This document shows, one piece after another, positions 1-8,900 of a DNA stretch of 64,000 nt (position 1 is its first letter; each line of letters opens with the position of its first letter). Both the position numbers and the translations under genes were made by a program. The notes beneath the pieces are model-generated. The model saw nothing but the letters and a program-made list of their open reading frames with translations. It was not told the DNA's origin and made no database searches. This stretch comes from Paraburkholderia humisilvae (lineage in GTDB: Bacteria; Pseudomonadota; Gammaproteobacteria; Burkholderiales; Burkholderiaceae): positions 124,001-188,000 of the forward strand of contig NZ_CADIKH010000011.1 of the NCBI RefSeq assembly GCF_902859855.1. The letters are read 5' to 3'.

Positions 1-1
1 G

Positions 2-142
2 CGTGGCGACCTGCTGGCGAAGCTCGGCCGACGCGACGAAGCGCGTGCCGAATTCGAACGCGCGGCCGCGATGACGCGCAATGCGCGCGAACGCGATCTG
101 CTGCTTGAACGCGCGCAGCAAATGAGCCGTGACGCGCACTGA
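2..142 (+). CDS. ECF sigma factor, C-terminal fragment (partial at window edge)
   Basis: Only the last 46 codons are in the window; the frame is open at the left edge and ends in TGA at 140-142. The residues (RGDLLAKLGRRDEARAEFER, then AAAMTRNARERDLLLERA) match the helical tail of the SigJ-like ECF sigma-70 factors that carry a C-terminal DUF6596 domain. These factors direct RNA polymerase to a small regulon and often sit beside YciI-like or VOC genes, as here. The stop lies one base from the stop of the convergent membrane-protein gene. The family call rests on the tail alone, because the sigma-2 and sigma-4 regions lie outside the window. Confidence 0.75.
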   Translation, partial: RGDLLAKLGRRDEARAEFERAAAMTRNARERDLLLERAQQMSRDAH

Positions 143-143
143 A

Positions 144-623
144 TCAAACCCGGCGTTGACGCGCCGCTGAGTCGCGCGGTGGCTTTGTATCGTCGTCCGG
201 GGCGGTTCGATGACAATCGACAAATGGCGAATCGGTGTCGGTGCCCCCCGAGCGCAAGTTGGTGCGTGCGTCTTCGGCTAGCCGCTCATAGCGCTTACGA
301 AAGCGCGTCAGATCCTTTTCATCCAGTTCTTCGAGATCCAGTAAAGCGTTGTGCGCACCCTCGAGCGCGCGGATCAATTCGTCGAGCTTGATCTGCATGG
401 CGGCGGTGTCGCGATTCTGCGTGTTCTGGATCAGGAACACCATCAGAAACGTCACGATCGTCGTGGATGTATTAATGACCAACTGCCATGTGTCACTAAA
501 GTGAAAAAGTGGCCCGCTCGCGCCCCACATGACGACCAGCAGCGCCGCAATCATGAACGTGCCCGGCTTGCCTGCCATCGTCGAAAGCGCGGTCGAGAGT
601 CGTGAGAACCAGTTCTGGGTCAC
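144..623 (-). CDS. Low-affinity iron permease-family small membrane protein
   Basis: A 159-residue protein with two hydrophobic segments, about residues 20-37 (FMIAALLVVMWGASGPLF) and 45-63 (LVINTSTTIVTFLMVFLIQ). A charged helical tail with LDELIRALEGAHNALLDLEE follows. The layout and the TSTTIVTFLMVFLIQNTQNRD motif are typical of the bacterial low-affinity iron permease family (PF04120), a half-length relative of yeast Fet4; iron transport is unproven for the bacterial members. The open frame extends upstream to 905, but GTG at 623 is chosen because AAGGGGAC lies just before it and similarity to the family begins there. It is convergent with the sigma-factor gene. Confidence 0.75.
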   Translation of the reverse strand: MTQNWFSRLSTALSTMAGKPGTFMIAALLVVMWGASGPLFHFSDTWQLVINTSTTIVTFLMVFLIQNTQNRDTAAMQIKLDELIRALEGAHNALLDLEELDEKDLTRFRKRYERLAEDARTNLRSGGTDTDSPFVDCHRTAPDDDTKPPRDSAARQRRV

Positions 624-867
624 GAGATGTCCCCTTGTCGACAATATACGTTCGGACGCCAAATTGACGCGTCCCATCGGTGCTCTTGCACGACGCGTGC
701 CGGGTCGGCCGTTGCGGTGCAGCAAGGCAGCGCCGCTTTGCCAGGAATGAGAAATTTCTCCTTGCGTATGTCGATATGACGGTGGCTTACTCGTCGTCGT
801 GATGAAGCCACGATGTCCGGTGCAGCTTCGCCACCCCGTTAACCGTCGATAGACAGGAGCCACGACT

Positions 868-1344
868 ATGTCCAAACCCGCCACGAGAACCATTCCCGAA
901 GGCATGCATTCGCTGACCCCGCATATCGTCTGCGCCGGCGCCGCCGATGCAATCGAGTTTTACAAAAAAGCATTCAACGCGACCGAACAGGTTCGCATGC
1001 CGGGCCCCGGAGGCAAATTGATGCACGCGTCGCTGAAGATCGGCGATTCGACATTGATGCTTGTCGACGAAATGCCGGAGTGCGGCGGAGCAATTGGCCC
1101 GAAGGCACTGAAGGGCACGCCAGTGACGATCCACTTGTATGTGAACGATGTCGACGCAACGGTCGCGCAGGCGGTCAAGGCCGGCGCGAAAGTGACCATG
1201 CCCGTCGACGATATGTTCTGGGGCGACCGTTACGGTCAACTGGAAGACCCGTTCGGCCACCGCTGGTCGGTCGCCACTCACAAGGTCGATCTGACGCCCG
1301 AAGAAATGCAAGCTGCGATGCAGGAGATGATGAAGTCCCACTAG
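868..1344 (+). CDS. VOC family protein (PhnB/glyoxalase-like)
   Basis: A 158-residue single-domain protein of the vicinal-oxygen-chelate fold. The N-terminal half has the HIVCAGAADAIEFYKKAF strand-helix pattern of PhnB-like proteins. The second half has WGDRYGQLEDPFGHRWSVAT, the usual end of the repeated beta-alpha-beta-beta-beta unit. A C-terminal helix (EEMQAAMQEMMK) is common in this subgroup. The start is ATG 868 with an AGGAG motif (GACAGGAGCC) about 8 bases upstream. The enzymatic activity cannot be told from sequence. The nearby ECF sigma tail and a second VOC gene resemble the ECF-associated PhnB clusters of Burkholderia. Confidence 0.88.
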   Translation: MSKPATRTIPEGMHSLTPHIVCAGAADAIEFYKKAFNATEQVRMPGPGGKLMHASLKIGDSTLMLVDEMPECGGAIGPKALKGTPVTIHLYVNDVDATVAQAVKAGAKVTMPVDDMFWGDRYGQLEDPFGHRWSVATHKVDLTPEEMQAAMQEMMKSH

Positions 1345-1471
1345 TCACCGGCACACCGCCGTTGCATCAATTCCCGTTTATCGGGCCGCGCACATCGCAC
1401 GACGGCGCGCCACGCTGCCGCCGTGCGGGTTCACGGCCCGAACGGTTCGACCACGCAAGCAAGGAGTGTCG

Positions 1472-1945
1472 ATGGACAGGATTGCAACATGTCTCTGGTT
1501 CGACGGCGAGGCGGAAGAGGCCGCGAAGTTCTACGTATCCGTCTTCGGCAATGGACGGATCACCGATGTGATGTATTACAACGAAGCCGTCCCGAGTAAG
1601 GCGGGCCGCGTGCTGACCGTCACGTTCGAGATCGAAGGGCGTGAGTTCATCGGTTTGAACGGCGGTCCGCAGTTCACGTTTACGCCGGCTATCTCGCTCT
1701 TCGTCAAATGCGAAACGCAAGTGGAAGTCGACACACTGTGGGACAAGCTGCTGGACGGCGGCACGCCGCAGCAATGTGGCTGGCTGACTGACCGTTTCGG
1801 CATGTCGTGGCAAATCGTCCCAACCGTGCTGCGCACGATGCTGCAGGACAAAGACCGCGTGAAGTCGAAGCGCGTCATGGAAGCGATGATGGGGATGGTG
1901 AAACTCGACATCCGCGCGCTCGAGAATGCCTACGCGGGCACATAA
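1472..1945 (+). CDS. VOC family protein (3-demethylubiquinone methyltransferase-like domain)
   Basis: A 157-residue protein starting MDRIATCLWFDGEAEEAAKF, the hallmark of the PF06983 subgroup of VOC proteins. FGNGRITDV, GREFIGLNGGP and FTFTPAISLFVKCET follow in the expected order. CGWLTDRFGMSWQIVP is the typical second-half metal-site region. Despite the Pfam name this subgroup is not known to make ubiquinone; its function is unknown. A GTG at 1466 is in frame, but ATG 1472 is preferred because AAGGAG sits at 1461-1466. It lies 127 bases after the first VOC gene on the same strand and is probably co-expressed with it. Confidence 0.87.
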   Translation: MDRIATCLWFDGEAEEAAKFYVSVFGNGRITDVMYYNEAVPSKAGRVLTVTFEIEGREFIGLNGGPQFTFTPAISLFVKCETQVEVDTLWDKLLDGGTPQQCGWLTDRFGMSWQIVPTVLRTMLQDKDRVKSKRVMEAMMGMVKLDIRALENAYAGT

Positions 1946-2284
1946 CGCGCGGACAGGCTGAACACAGCCACGTTGAATACGCAACCTAAACCAAGGTTTG
2001 TTTGCCGCGCAGCATTTTCGACGCATAATCCAGTCAGTTGATCTGACGCGCCTCGGATAGTGCGCACTCGCATCGCGGGCCGGTGCCTTTGCGTTCCCAT
2101 CCGTACCCATCGGCGGCGCATGACTGCGCGTTTGCCCGATGAAATCCCGCCATTCGAAGCATCGCATCGCCTATCGCATCGCTTATCGCATCGATCGGAA
2201 GAAAGCGGACGGCCCGTCCGTTTTCGCACCGGCCGACGCGCGGTACTTGTCCGCAGTTCTTTCCAACAGCACGGAGCTCATACG
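1946..2284. other. Intergenic region with a short tandem repeat
   Basis: This 339-base gap separates the VOC gene from the hydrolase. Open frames run through it but none has a ribosome site or a recognisable product. The only structure noted is the three-copy 12-base repeat at 2161-2196. It presumably holds the hydrolase promoter. Confidence 0.5.
2161..2196 (+). repeat. Three tandem copies of a 12-base unit
   Basis: ATCGCATCGCCT (2161-2172), ATCGCATCGCTT (2173-2184) and ATCGCATCGATC (2185-2196) follow each other without spacers, about 90 bases before the hydrolase start. The first nine bases are identical in all three. It may be a slippage-prone tract or tandem binding sites. Confidence 0.7.
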
Positions 2285-3106
2285 ATGAATACGGTCACAA
2301 CCAAAGACGGTGCGCATATCTTCTTCAAGGACTGGGGAAGCGGGAAGCCGATAGTCTTCTCGCATGGTTGGCCGCTCGATGCCGACGCGTGGGACCCGCA
2401 ATTGCTGTTTTTTGTGCAGCACGGTTTTCGCGTGATCGCACATGACCGCCGCGGTCATGGCCGCTCGTCGCAGACGCCGACCGGCAACAATATGGATACA
2501 TACGCGGACGATCTCGCGGCCGTGATCGAGCATCTCGACCTGAAAGAGGCCGTGCTAATCGGTCATTCCACGGGCGGTGGCGAAGTCGCGCATTATATTG
2601 GCCGTCATGGCACGAAGCGGGTTGCGAAAGCGGTGCTGATCGGCGCGGTGCCGCCGCTGATGCTGAAGACGGCGGCGAACCCGGGCGGATTGCCGATGGA
2701 CGTATTCGATGGCATTCGCAAAGGCGTCGCGGAGAACCGCTCGCAGTTCTACAAGGACTTGGCGGTGCCATTCTTCGGCTATAACCGTCAGGGCGCGAAA
2801 GTATCGCAGGGCACGATCGACGAATTCTGGCGCCAGGGGATGCGCGGTGGCATCGTGGGCCAGTACGCGTGCATCAAGGAGTTCTCCGAAGTCGACTACA
2901 CGCCTGATCTGCAGAAGATCGACGTGCCGACGCTGGTGCTTCACGGCGACGACGATCAGATCGTGCCGATCGATGCGGCAGGCCGGATGTCGGCGAAGAT
3001 CGTGAAGAATGCGACGCTGAAAGTGGTCGCGGGCGCGCCGCACGGGATGTGCGCGACGCATGCGGATAAGATCAACGCGGATCTGCTCGAGTTCATCAAG
3101 GGCTGA
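2285..3106 (+). CDS. Alpha/beta hydrolase, non-heme chloroperoxidase/esterase type
   Basis: A 273-residue alpha/beta-hydrolase with every landmark of the cofactor-free haloperoxidase/aryl-esterase group. These are the oxyanion region [12 protein letters not shown] (25-36), the strand [10 protein letters not shown], and the nucleophile elbow GHSTGG with Ser95. The acid lies in [12 protein letters not shown] and the catalytic His in GAPHGM near the C-terminus. Family members hydrolyse esters and can make peracids that halogenate substrates in vitro; the physiological substrate is unknown. The open frame begins at 2060, but ATG 2285 is chosen because homology starts at MNTVTTKDG and GGAG lies about 9 bases upstream. 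No signal peptide, so cytoplasmic. Confidence 0.9.
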   Translation: MNTVTTKDGAHIFFKDWGSGKPIVFSHGWPLDADAWDPQLLFFVQHGFRVIAHDRRGHGRSSQTPTGNNMDTYADDLAAVIEHLDLKEAVLIGHSTGGGEVAHYIGRHGTKRVAKAVLIGAVPPLMLKTAANPGGLPMDVFDGIRKGVAENRSQFYKDLAVPFFGYNRQGAKVSQGTIDEFWRQGMRGGIVGQYACIKEFSEVDYTPDLQKIDVPTLVLHGDDDQIVPIDAAGRMSAKIVKNATLKVVAGAPHGMCATHADKINADLLEFIKG

Positions 3107-3120
3107 TCGCTCAGCGCAGC

Positions 3121-3161
3121 GCGGCGCTTGCGAGGCGCGGACTATGCCTCGCAAGCGCCGC
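3121..3161. terminator. Strong hairpin between convergent genes
   Basis: A perfect 16-base stem (3121-3136 paired with 3146-3161) closes a 9-base loop between the hydrolase stop and the stop of the convergent acetyltransferase. There is no clear T-run on either side, so it may act as a bidirectional stop or RNA-stabilising hairpin rather than a classic intrinsic terminator. Confidence 0.6.
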
Positions 3162-3196
3162 CATGGTTCATTGCGTTATGCCAGCCGGGGAATCGT

Positions 3197-3931
3197 TCAA
3201 CCGGCATCGGTGCGCACGCGTTGCGCGTCGACCAGATCGGCGAGCTTGCGCACCTGAATGCCGTCGGCTTTGAAGTTGGCCGGTTCGAGCCATGCGTTAA
3301 ACGCTGCCCGAATGGCCGGCCATTCGCTGTCGATGATCGAATACCACGCGGTATCGCGATTACGCCCGCGATACACAATGGCCTGCCGGAAGATTCCTTC
3401 AAACGTAAAGCCGTAACGTAGTGCCGCGGCTCGCGACGGTGCATTGAGCGAATCGCACTTCCATTCGAAGCGGCGATAACCGAGCGTGTCGAACGCGTGC
3501 CACATCAACAGAAAAATCGCTTCGGTACCCGCACGGGTTTTCTGCAAAAGCGGCGAATAGGTCACCGAGCCGACTTCAATGACGCCATTTGGCGCGTCGA
3601 TGCGCATCAGCGAGAGTGTGCCGACCGCCTTGCCGGTCGCAAGATCGATCACTGCGTAGTGAAACGGATCGGTTAAGTCAGCGATGCGCGTCACGTAGGC
3701 CCGGTATGCGTCGAGCGAGTCGAATGGCCCGACATTCAGGTACGTCCAGTCGCGCGCATCGGACGCACGGCAGTATGCGGCGTACAGCTCGTCCGCGTGC
3801 CGTTCGACATTCACGTGTTCAAGCCGGCAGTAGCGTCCGGTAAGTGGCGTGTCATCGGGCAGTTTCGCCTGATGCCAGTCGGGCACCGGTGTGCCGATCG
3901 CTTGACCGAATTCGTTGGTTCTCCGCTGCAC
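3197..3931 (-). CDS. GNAT family N-acetyltransferase (RimJ/RimL type)
   Basis: A 244-residue acetyltransferase of the RimJ/RimL-like GNAT group. The N-terminal part has LTGRYCRLEHVNVERHADEL, the usual opening strand. The core follows with AVIDLATGKAVGTLSLMRID, GVIEVGSVTYSPLLQKT and the acetyl-CoA-binding region KTRAGTEAIFLLMWHAF. It ends with RRFEWKCDSLNAPSRAAALR and YGFTFEGIFRQA. Such enzymes transfer acetyl from acetyl-CoA to an amine; members close to this one often modify small molecules or antibiotics, but the substrate is not predictable. The frame is open up to 4048. GTG 3931 is chosen because GAGGAGCG lies 6-12 bases before it and the longer N-terminus is basic and low-complexity. Confidence 0.87.
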   Translation of the reverse strand: MQRRTNEFGQAIGTPVPDWHQAKLPDDTPLTGRYCRLEHVNVERHADELYAAYCRASDARDWTYLNVGPFDSLDAYRAYVTRIADLTDPFHYAVIDLATGKAVGTLSLMRIDAPNGVIEVGSVTYSPLLQKTRAGTEAIFLLMWHAFDTLGYRRFEWKCDSLNAPSRAAALRYGFTFEGIFRQAIVYRGRNRDTAWYSIIDSEWPAIRAAFNAWLEPANFKADGIQVRKLADLVDAQRVRTDAG

Positions 3932-4127
3932 GTTTTCGCTCCTCGATGGCGTCGGCGGTAAGACCGGCGCATGGGTTGTTTTGTGTCGTGACTGGAAGTA
4001 TGCCTGTCGCGACCGATAGGACACAACGCAGGCAACAACACGAGCCACAACGAGCCAAACCGTGTCCAGCCAGCCTGAACACGTGGCGCAGCTTCACGCC
4101 GCGCCACGTGCCGATACAACATCGCGC

Positions 4128-4865
4128 TTAAAGCTGGATCATCCCGCCGTCGATCACAATCTCGGTGCCGACAATAAAGCCCGATTCCGGCGACGAAAGG
4201 TGCAGCACGGTCGCCGCAATTTCGCTCGAATAGCCAAAGCGGCCAAGCGGTATCTGGCTCGTGATCTGCGCTCGGGTGTCGTCATCGAAGCCGAGTTTGG
4301 TATGCAGCGGCGTGGTGACCGGCCCCGGGCTGATCACGTTGACGCGCACGCCACGCGGCAGCAGCTCAGCCGACAGCGTTTTCGCTAGCGAGATCAATGC
4401 GGCCTTGCTTGCCGCATACACGGACGACGACGGCATGCCGATGTGCGCATTGACCGAGCCATTCAACACGATGGACGCGCCCTTGTTGAGCAGCGGCGTC
4501 AACGCCTGAATCTGGAAGTACGGGCCTTTGACATTGATGTCAAAACTCTCGTCCCACATCGATTCCGGGACATCCGTGAACGCGGCGAATTGGGCGACGC
4601 CGGCATTGATGAACACCGCGTCGAGCCGAATGTCCGCGTCCGTGAGCCGTTGCGCGAGTTCGCGCGCCGCGGCGGCCGAGCCGGCGTCATTGCGGATCGC
4701 CAATGCCGATTTGCCGAGCGTCGCGGCCGCTGTGGCGAGCGCAGTTTCATCGCGGCCTGTGATGATGACGCGCGCGCCTTCCGCTGCGAAAGCTTGCGCA
4801 GTGACGAGTCCCATACCGCCGTTGCCGCCGGTGACGAGTACGGTCTTACCTTCAAAGCGATTCAT
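4128..4865 (-). CDS. SDR family oxidoreductase
   Basis: A 245-residue classical short-chain dehydrogenase/reductase. It has the nucleotide-binding TGGNGGMG (12-19), GRDE after the second strand, and FINAGV in the NAG position. The catalytic Ser is in LNGSVNAHIG and the catalytic pair in VYAASKAAL (YxxxK). SPGPVTTPL and the C-terminal VGTEIVIDGGM complete the fold. It reduces or oxidises an unknown carbonyl or alcohol with NAD(P)H in the cytoplasm. The ATG at 4865 follows a GAGAACG ribosome site. It is divergent from the small gene at 5102. Confidence 0.9.
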   Translation of the reverse strand: MNRFEGKTVLVTGGNGGMGLVTAQAFAAEGARVIITGRDETALATAAATLGKSALAIRNDAGSAAAARELAQRLTDADIRLDAVFINAGVAQFAAFTDVPESMWDESFDINVKGPYFQIQALTPLLNKGASIVLNGSVNAHIGMPSSSVYAASKAALISLAKTLSAELLPRGVRVNVISPGPVTTPLHTKLGFDDDTRAQITSQIPLGRFGYSSEIAATVLHLSSPESGFIVGTEIVIDGGMIQL

Positions 4866-5101
4866 GACGTTCTCCTATGAACGTGGGTTCGGTATGAAGG
4901 GAATTCTGGTCTCGCCGATGACGAATGACGTACGAACGACTTGGCCTTGTTGTTCGATTAAATTGGACATGTTTGTGCGCACGGCAATGCCGGCCACAAA
5001 CAGCGCGCCTGCGCCGAAAGGCATCCATTCCACACGTACAATGCATACTGTCAGCTGTTGTGTGGCACCCGTCATGACCGACGAACCGAGAGAGGGACGA
5101 T

Positions 5102-5434
5102 ATGGAAATTGATCCGACCGAGTGGTTTCCGTTAGACGAATACAAGCCGGCGCGCGAGGGATGGTACGAAGTGCAACTGGTGAGCGGTGACACGGCGTTC
5201 GCGCGCTTTATCGAAGGCGAGTGGACCGAAAAGCCGCCGCTCGTATTCACGCACTGGCGCGGCCTGAGCAAGGACCCGGCGCAATCCGGCGAGACCGAGA
5301 GCATCGGCGCCGAAGTGGCGGCGGCGGAGGGTGTGCGGGCGGTCTGGAATGCGTTCTTCCCGGGCGCCGGCAGCGACGCGCACAAGCCGCTCGAAACCGG
5401 TCCGCATGAGGAACCCACCAACGGTCCTCATTGA
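5102..5434 (+). CDS. Small hypothetical protein (DUF551-like appearance)
   Basis: A 110-residue soluble protein of unknown role. GAGAGAGGGACG just upstream of ATG 5102 is a strong ribosome site, and the codon use matches real genes here. The first half, with EGWYEVQLVSGDTAFARFIE and PLVFTHWRGLSK, recalls the short W-rich DUF551-type domains found in phage and bacterial small proteins, but this is only a resemblance. The second half is acidic and low-complexity. It is monocistronic and divergent from the SDR gene. Confidence 0.6.
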   Translation: MEIDPTEWFPLDEYKPAREGWYEVQLVSGDTAFARFIEGEWTEKPPLVFTHWRGLSKDPAQSGETESIGAEVAAAEGVRAVWNAFFPGAGSDAHKPLETGPHEEPTNGPH

Positions 5435-5916
5435 TCGGTGCGGTGCCGCGGGCTGCGTGATGTGCGCGGCCCGCCTTTCGCCTGTGGCACCCCACCGTGG
5501 CTGGCTCCCGCGTTTTGTTGCACTGCGGTGTGCAAGCTTTCAGCGCCGACATTGCTCGCGCCGTTACCTTCGTAGTCACGCCTTCCGCGGTAGCCAGATT
5601 TCGACACGTGCATCGCGATGCGCGAACACTACATTGACTGGAATCCGATCGAGGCATCCGGCAAGGTGCACGTCGGGGCGAAAGGCGTCAGCGTCCACTT
5701 GACCTCGCTCATTTCTCCGCTCAGGTTTTCCTAGAATTGTCACTGGAATTAAGTTACGTCCCATAAGCGGGCGAATCAATTAGGAAAGCTGACTTTATCA
5801 ATCAATGACTTGTGGTATTGTTGCGCGCGTTTGATGTGCGCGTAGCACGGGGAGCCCGTTCGTTTAACCGGGTGTTCACGATCATATATTCAGTAGAACA
5901 AATCAAGAGAATTAGG
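5435..5916. other. Degenerate region between the hypothetical gene and vgrG
   Basis: About 480 bases with no intact gene. The segment 5576-5665 holds a gene remnant (separate entry). Bases 5740-5910 are A/T-richer than the surroundings and probably carry the vgrG promoter; I could not fix a convincing -35/-10 pair. Confidence 0.5.
5576..5665 (-). pseudogene. Remnant of an AraC/GyrI-type effector-binding domain gene
   Basis: Read on the minus strand, this segment encodes AFRPDVHLAGCLDRIPV, then VFAHRDA joined directly to RVEIWLPRKA and a stop. In the intact AraC-GyrI gene at 12880-13713 the matching pieces are GRVRIPSQRYAVFAHRE and, roughly 47 residues later, GGVEIWLPLKG and the stop. The remnant therefore looks like the last part of such a gene with an internal deletion. 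The DNA also shares AGCCAGATTTCGACAC and CGCGATGCGCGAACAC with that gene. The rest of the protein is absent. It lies just left of the T6SS island, in the same orientation as the intact copy on the right. Confidence 0.6.
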
Positions 5917-8900
5917 ATGGCGGAATCCGATCGTCTATCAGGTTTGATAACGGGCCGGCAGTCGGCCCACATGGAAATCCTGACGCGTCATATGAACGAC
6001 AGGGCATCGGACGATGAACGACGCAAGTCGCGACCTGTGCCCGTAGTGTCGGTAGTCGAATGGGAAGTTCGCGAGGAAGTGTGCGAGCCGTACAGGATCA
6101 AGGCAATGGTTTCGACTTCGGGACCGGTGTCGCGCAAGGACGTTCTCGGCCAGTGGGCGAAGTTCTCGTTCCAGACCGAGGAAGGCATACCGGTCCGTGA
6201 ATTCCGCGGTTTCGTTACACGCTTCCACTCGGTGTCTCGCTCACCGGATGGGTGCACCTACCTCGTCGTAATAGGCCAGCGACTGGCGGCGCTCGACGGC
6301 CCGAGCAACTGTGCCACGTACCAGAACAAGTCATCTCCCGAGATCATCCAGGAAGTCATCGAGCGCAACAACATGCGCCCGTGGCTACAGGTGGAGCTGC
6401 GTCTGCGGCGGCAGCATCCAAAGCATGCGTTCCGCTTCCAGTACAACATGGGTGACCTCGCCTATTGCAGGCTCGAAATGGAGCAGGATGGCCTATTCTG
6501 GTTCACGGAGGAAGGCAGGCACGGCGAGGTACTCGTGATTGCCGACGACATCGACGGCTACACGCGGCCCGCCATCGGATTGCCGGATCGCCCTGCATCG
6601 GGTCTTCTGACATTTGACGAATCAGTCTATTCGCTCAAGCTCAGAACGCGTGCGGTGCCGGACTCGTTCATCGTGGCCGACTACAACCCCGAGAAGGCCT
6701 TTACCCTGTATCGCGCCGAGGGCCGTGCGCGTGACGAGTTCAGCATCGACGACGACCAGACGATGCGGGGCACGCCCTATGTGTGGGGCACGCAGCACGG
6801 GGACGAGGCTGGCGCGAAGCGCGAAGCGCTATTGCGGCATGAGGCGGCGCGTGCACAACAGGTTACGTGCAAGGCGAAGTCCACGATGCCCGCGATCCGC
6901 CCCGGCAGCATCGTGAAGGTGGACACGATGGACGCCTATGCGCCGGAGGAAAGGCCGGGCCTTGACGCGAAGGAAGGGGTGTTCGTTTTCAGGGTCGTTC
7001 ACCGAGGCGCGCGTAACCAGAATTACCGCAACACGTTCCGTGCGATTCCGGCGAACCGTCCGTATCGCATGCCGATCGATGAGTCGAAGTGGCCGCGGGT
7101 TCACACGCTGGGCTTCACGGTTACGTCCCCGGACCAATACACCTACCCCTACCTGGACGCGGAAGGGCGCATTGTCGTGCGCTTCCACTGCGACTTCGGC
7201 ACGTGGCCCAAAGGCGGCGAGAGCGTGCCGCTTCGCATGGCGAAGCCCTTCGCCAGCCGCGACCGTTCGGGCTTGAACATGCCGCCCGTGGACGGTGACC
7301 ACGGCGTGGCGGGCTTCTATGAGGGCAACCCGAACAAGCCGTTCGCGCTGGCGTTTCTGCCGAATTCCGAGAATCCGGACCTCATCAACAGTTCGCGGCG
7401 GCGCATCTCGCGCAGCGAAATCCGCACGCGTGGCGGCAACAAGCTGTGGTTTGACGACTTTGAGGATCAGCGCGGCATCGAACTGAGCACCGAGGAAGCG
7501 GGCCGCTCACAGCTCAACCTGGGCTTCATTCCCGACCGTGAGCTGAAGGAGCGCGGCACCGGGGCAGAGTTGCGCACGGCGGGTCATCTGGTTGATCGGG
7601 GCGGCGCGGGCGTGATGGTCACGGCGTACAACCAGGCGGGCGGCAGCGGCAAGGTGCTCGCCATGGACGAGACGGATGCGCAGTTTAAGGATCACCAGGC
7701 GCTCAGCAAGTCACTTGCAGAGTCCGCCGATGCGTCGAAGGCGACGCCCGCCGACCTGGCCGCACAGCAGGCGATCAACGACGGCCTGCACGAACTGAAA
7801 AGGCCCGGTGTGCTCGTTACCGGCCCCGGCCCTGTAGGCATCGCGTCGGGCGACGGCGTGCATGTGGCCGCCGACGGCTCGCTCATCGCGACCACGAAGA
7901 AGGGGATGCACTTCAGCACGCTCAAGCGGTTCACCGCTGCGGCGCGCGATCTGATGTCGGTCTTCTCGCAGAAGGGCATGAGCCTCATCACGGCAGCGGG
8001 CGACTTCGTTGCCCAGGCCCAACGTGGCCGCATGCAGCTTGCCTCGCACGGTGACATGACGGTGGAGACGGTGGAGGGCGTGCTGCACGTGAAGTCTCCC
8101 AGGGAGATCGTGCTGAACGCGGGCGGTTCATATATTCGCATCGCACCTGACGGGATCGAGTTCGGCTCACGTGGCGGGGCGCTGTTCAGGACAGGTGGCC
8201 TGAAAAAGATTGGCCCCGCACAGATGGACTTAGGTGGTGCGGCGTTCTCACCGACGCTCGTGCCGTTCACGACGGACTGCGAGGTATGGCGCTCCAATGC
8301 GAACTTCATCCGGGAGATCGCACCCGCACCGGGTACGGCGCAGTGGGCGGGCATGGTCAATACGGGGGCGGCGGCGCCTGCTCCGTCGATGGAAGCAGGG
8401 TCGATGGTGTCGGCCGGTGGTGGTGTGTCGAGTGATGGGGGGAATCCGTGGGGCGCGGGCGTGCCGCAGCCGGGAAGAAACACGCTGGTCGAGAAAGGAC
8501 GTGGCGCTCTGGTGGTGAACGACCCACATAATGCGCCAACTGAGGGGCCAACAGGGAATCCGGACCCGATCAAGCTCGAAAGCCCTGCACCATGTAACTG
8601 GCAGCTTTCGGATTTCGCGGCGTCGGCAACGATGCAGCGGGAGACGCCTGCGTACCAGAAATACGGATGGACACGAACCGAACGGCTTATGAAGGACGGA
8701 CAGCCGGAAATGTGTTCAGGTACGGCTACTACAACGTGTCATTTTTCTTACGACTCGCAGGGCAAGACGCTTACGGCAAAGGTCGTTACCGTGTTAGTCC
8801 CCCGACTGCTGGTGAAAATTGATCCGGTAAGTAAAGAGCCATTGCGCGATGAGAACGGAGATTATGTCGTCGCGCAATATGAGACTTTTAAGAATGGAGC

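Noticed and set aside
2161..2196. Possible CRISPR array
   Set aside because: Units are only 12 bases and have no spacers.
4875..5075. Minus-strand frame of 66 codons between the SDR and the small hypothetical gene
   Set aside because: No ribosome site, no recognisable motif and it covers the expected promoter of the SDR gene.
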